From Gammaproteobacteria bacterium (GTDB lineage: Bacteria > Pseudomonadota > Gammaproteobacteria > Tenderiales > Tenderiaceae), in assembly GCA_027001525.1 (NCBI GenBank), contig JALTMR010000181.1:1-6365 (forward strand): a stretch of DNA of 6,365 nt, written 5' to 3'. A program made the position numbers and the translations under genes. Of the stretch, positions 5,892 through 6,365 are shown one piece after another; the stretch's first letter is position 1; every line of letters starts with the position of its first letter. The notes below the pieces were generated by a model that saw only the letters and a program-made list of their open reading frames with translations, did no database searches and was not told the origin of the DNA.

Positions 5892-5921
5892 ATTATACAC
5901 CTGAGTCGCCCGTCTCAGGTG
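5892..5921 (-). promoter_or_regulatory. Candidate hslO promoter with consensus -10
   Basis: On the minus strand a perfect TATAAT (plus 5892-5897) lies 35 bp upstream of the hslO ATG. The -35 region at 16-18 bp spacing (ACCTGA or CACCTG) matches TTGACA poorly, suggesting dependence on an activator or a weak promoter. I found no good heat-shock sigma-32 pair (CTTGAA/CCCCAT) in this interval. Confidence 0.5.
5898..5921. repeat. Perfect 8-bp inverted repeat across the hslO promoter and epimerase stop
   Basis: CACCTGAG and CTCAGGTG are exact inverse repeats around an 8-nt spacer (TCGCCCGT on plus). The repeat abuts the TATAAT of the hslO promoter, covers its -35 region, and contains the TGA stop of the epimerase gene. 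That position suits a repressor or activator site. As RNA it could form a stem at the end of the epimerase message, but no T-run follows. Confidence 0.5.
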
Positions 5922-6365
5922 AAGCAGCCTGGCAGCCCTGCCTTGAGGTTGGGATAGAGAAACTCATATTTCAGCGTCTGTACCAGTTTGCTGTTATCCA
6001 GCCGGCGCGATTCTGTGAGATAGGAGAGCATAGCCGGGCTCAACAACTGCTTCGCCTCGCGCCAGCTTACCTGTGGCGGCGGGGGCATTGCCGCGGCGGC
6101 AGCGACGGCCAGAAAGTAGTCGGTCATGGTGCTGTGTTCGCCATCGCAGGTGTTGTAGAGGGTGGATGGGCCACTGTGCTGCCCGGCCAACAGGCAGATC
6201 CGGGCCAGATCATCGGCATGGATGCGGTTGCTGAAGGGCGCTTCCGAGCGCAGTAGCAGGGGCGCTTGCTGGCGAATGCGGGCCAGCGGCAGGCGGCCAG
6301 GGCCGTAGATGCCGCCCACGCGCAAGATGGTGATGGCGACGTTGTGCTGAGCCCCCCAGCGCAGC
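5915..6365 (-). CDS. NAD(P)-dependent epimerase/dehydratase, extended SDR family (C-terminal half, YeeZ-like)
   Basis: The frame stays open to the right edge, so the N-terminus (Rossmann GxxGxxG and the YxxxK active site) lies outside the window. The visible 149 residues begin LRWGAQHNVAITI and carry C-terminal features of extended SDR sugar-nucleotide epimerase-like proteins: RVGGIYGPGR (residues 15-24), NRIHADDLARI (46-56), a YNTCDG strand (70-75), and the SRRLDNSKL segment (119-127) before a C-terminal YPNLKAGLPG (137-146). These fit the COG0451/YeeZ group, whose substrate is not well established. The complete protein would probably be about 270-290 residues. The TTG at 6325 is internal, not the start. 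The TGA stop sits in the inverted repeat upstream of hslO, and hslO follows 58 bp on in the same direction. Confidence 0.85.
   Translation of the reverse strand, partial: LRWGAQHNVAITILRVGGIYGPGRLPLARIRQQAPLLLRSEAPFSNRIHADDLARICLLAGQHSGPSTLYNTCDGEHSTMTDYFLAVAAAAAMPPPPQVSWREAKQLLSPAMLSYLTESRRLDNSKLVQTLKYEFLYPNLKAGLPGCFT

Overview
The window reads as chromosomal DNA of a gammaproteobacterium, probably a free-living or marine one. UbiD and Hsp33 match the Escherichia coli proteins closely as I remember them, and codon use is GC-rich. I cannot assign a genus. Functions are assigned by reading translations and motifs; no database search was run.

Layout, left to right. Positions 1-271 (minus) hold the first 90 codons of an exported protein I do not recognise, running off the left edge. 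Positions 272-728 contain no intact gene. They hold an extended -10 promoter candidate for ubiD, a perfect 18-bp palindrome, and minus-strand stretches that look coding but are broken by a stop and a frame change, perhaps a decayed gene. Next is ubiD (729-2201, plus), the prenylated-FMN decarboxylase of ubiquinone synthesis. Two alpha-carbonic anhydrases then face each other. The first (2326-3243, plus) is a lipoprotein with a histidine-rich linker. The second (3368-4126, minus) is a Sec-secreted periplasmic enzyme. Two strong intrinsic terminators lie between them. After a 253-bp divergent intergenic region with several G-tracts comes a secreted Sel1-repeat protein (4380-4964, plus). Only 16 bp separate it from the convergent hslO/Hsp33 gene (4981-5856, minus). 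The right edge (5915-6365, minus) carries the C-terminal half of an extended-SDR NAD(P)-dependent epimerase.

Functionally this is a mix of housekeeping and envelope genes. UbiD releases CO2 in the cytoplasm. The two carbonic anhydrases interconvert CO2 and bicarbonate outside the cytoplasm, one probably anchored to the outer membrane and one soluble. Hsp33 protects proteins under oxidative stress. No defence system, mobile element, tRNA, rRNA or CRISPR array was seen. The most unusual points are the paired, differently localised alpha-carbonic anhydrases, the His-rich tether, the G-tract leader, the broken minus-strand gene left of ubiD, and the inverted repeat at the hslO promoter.
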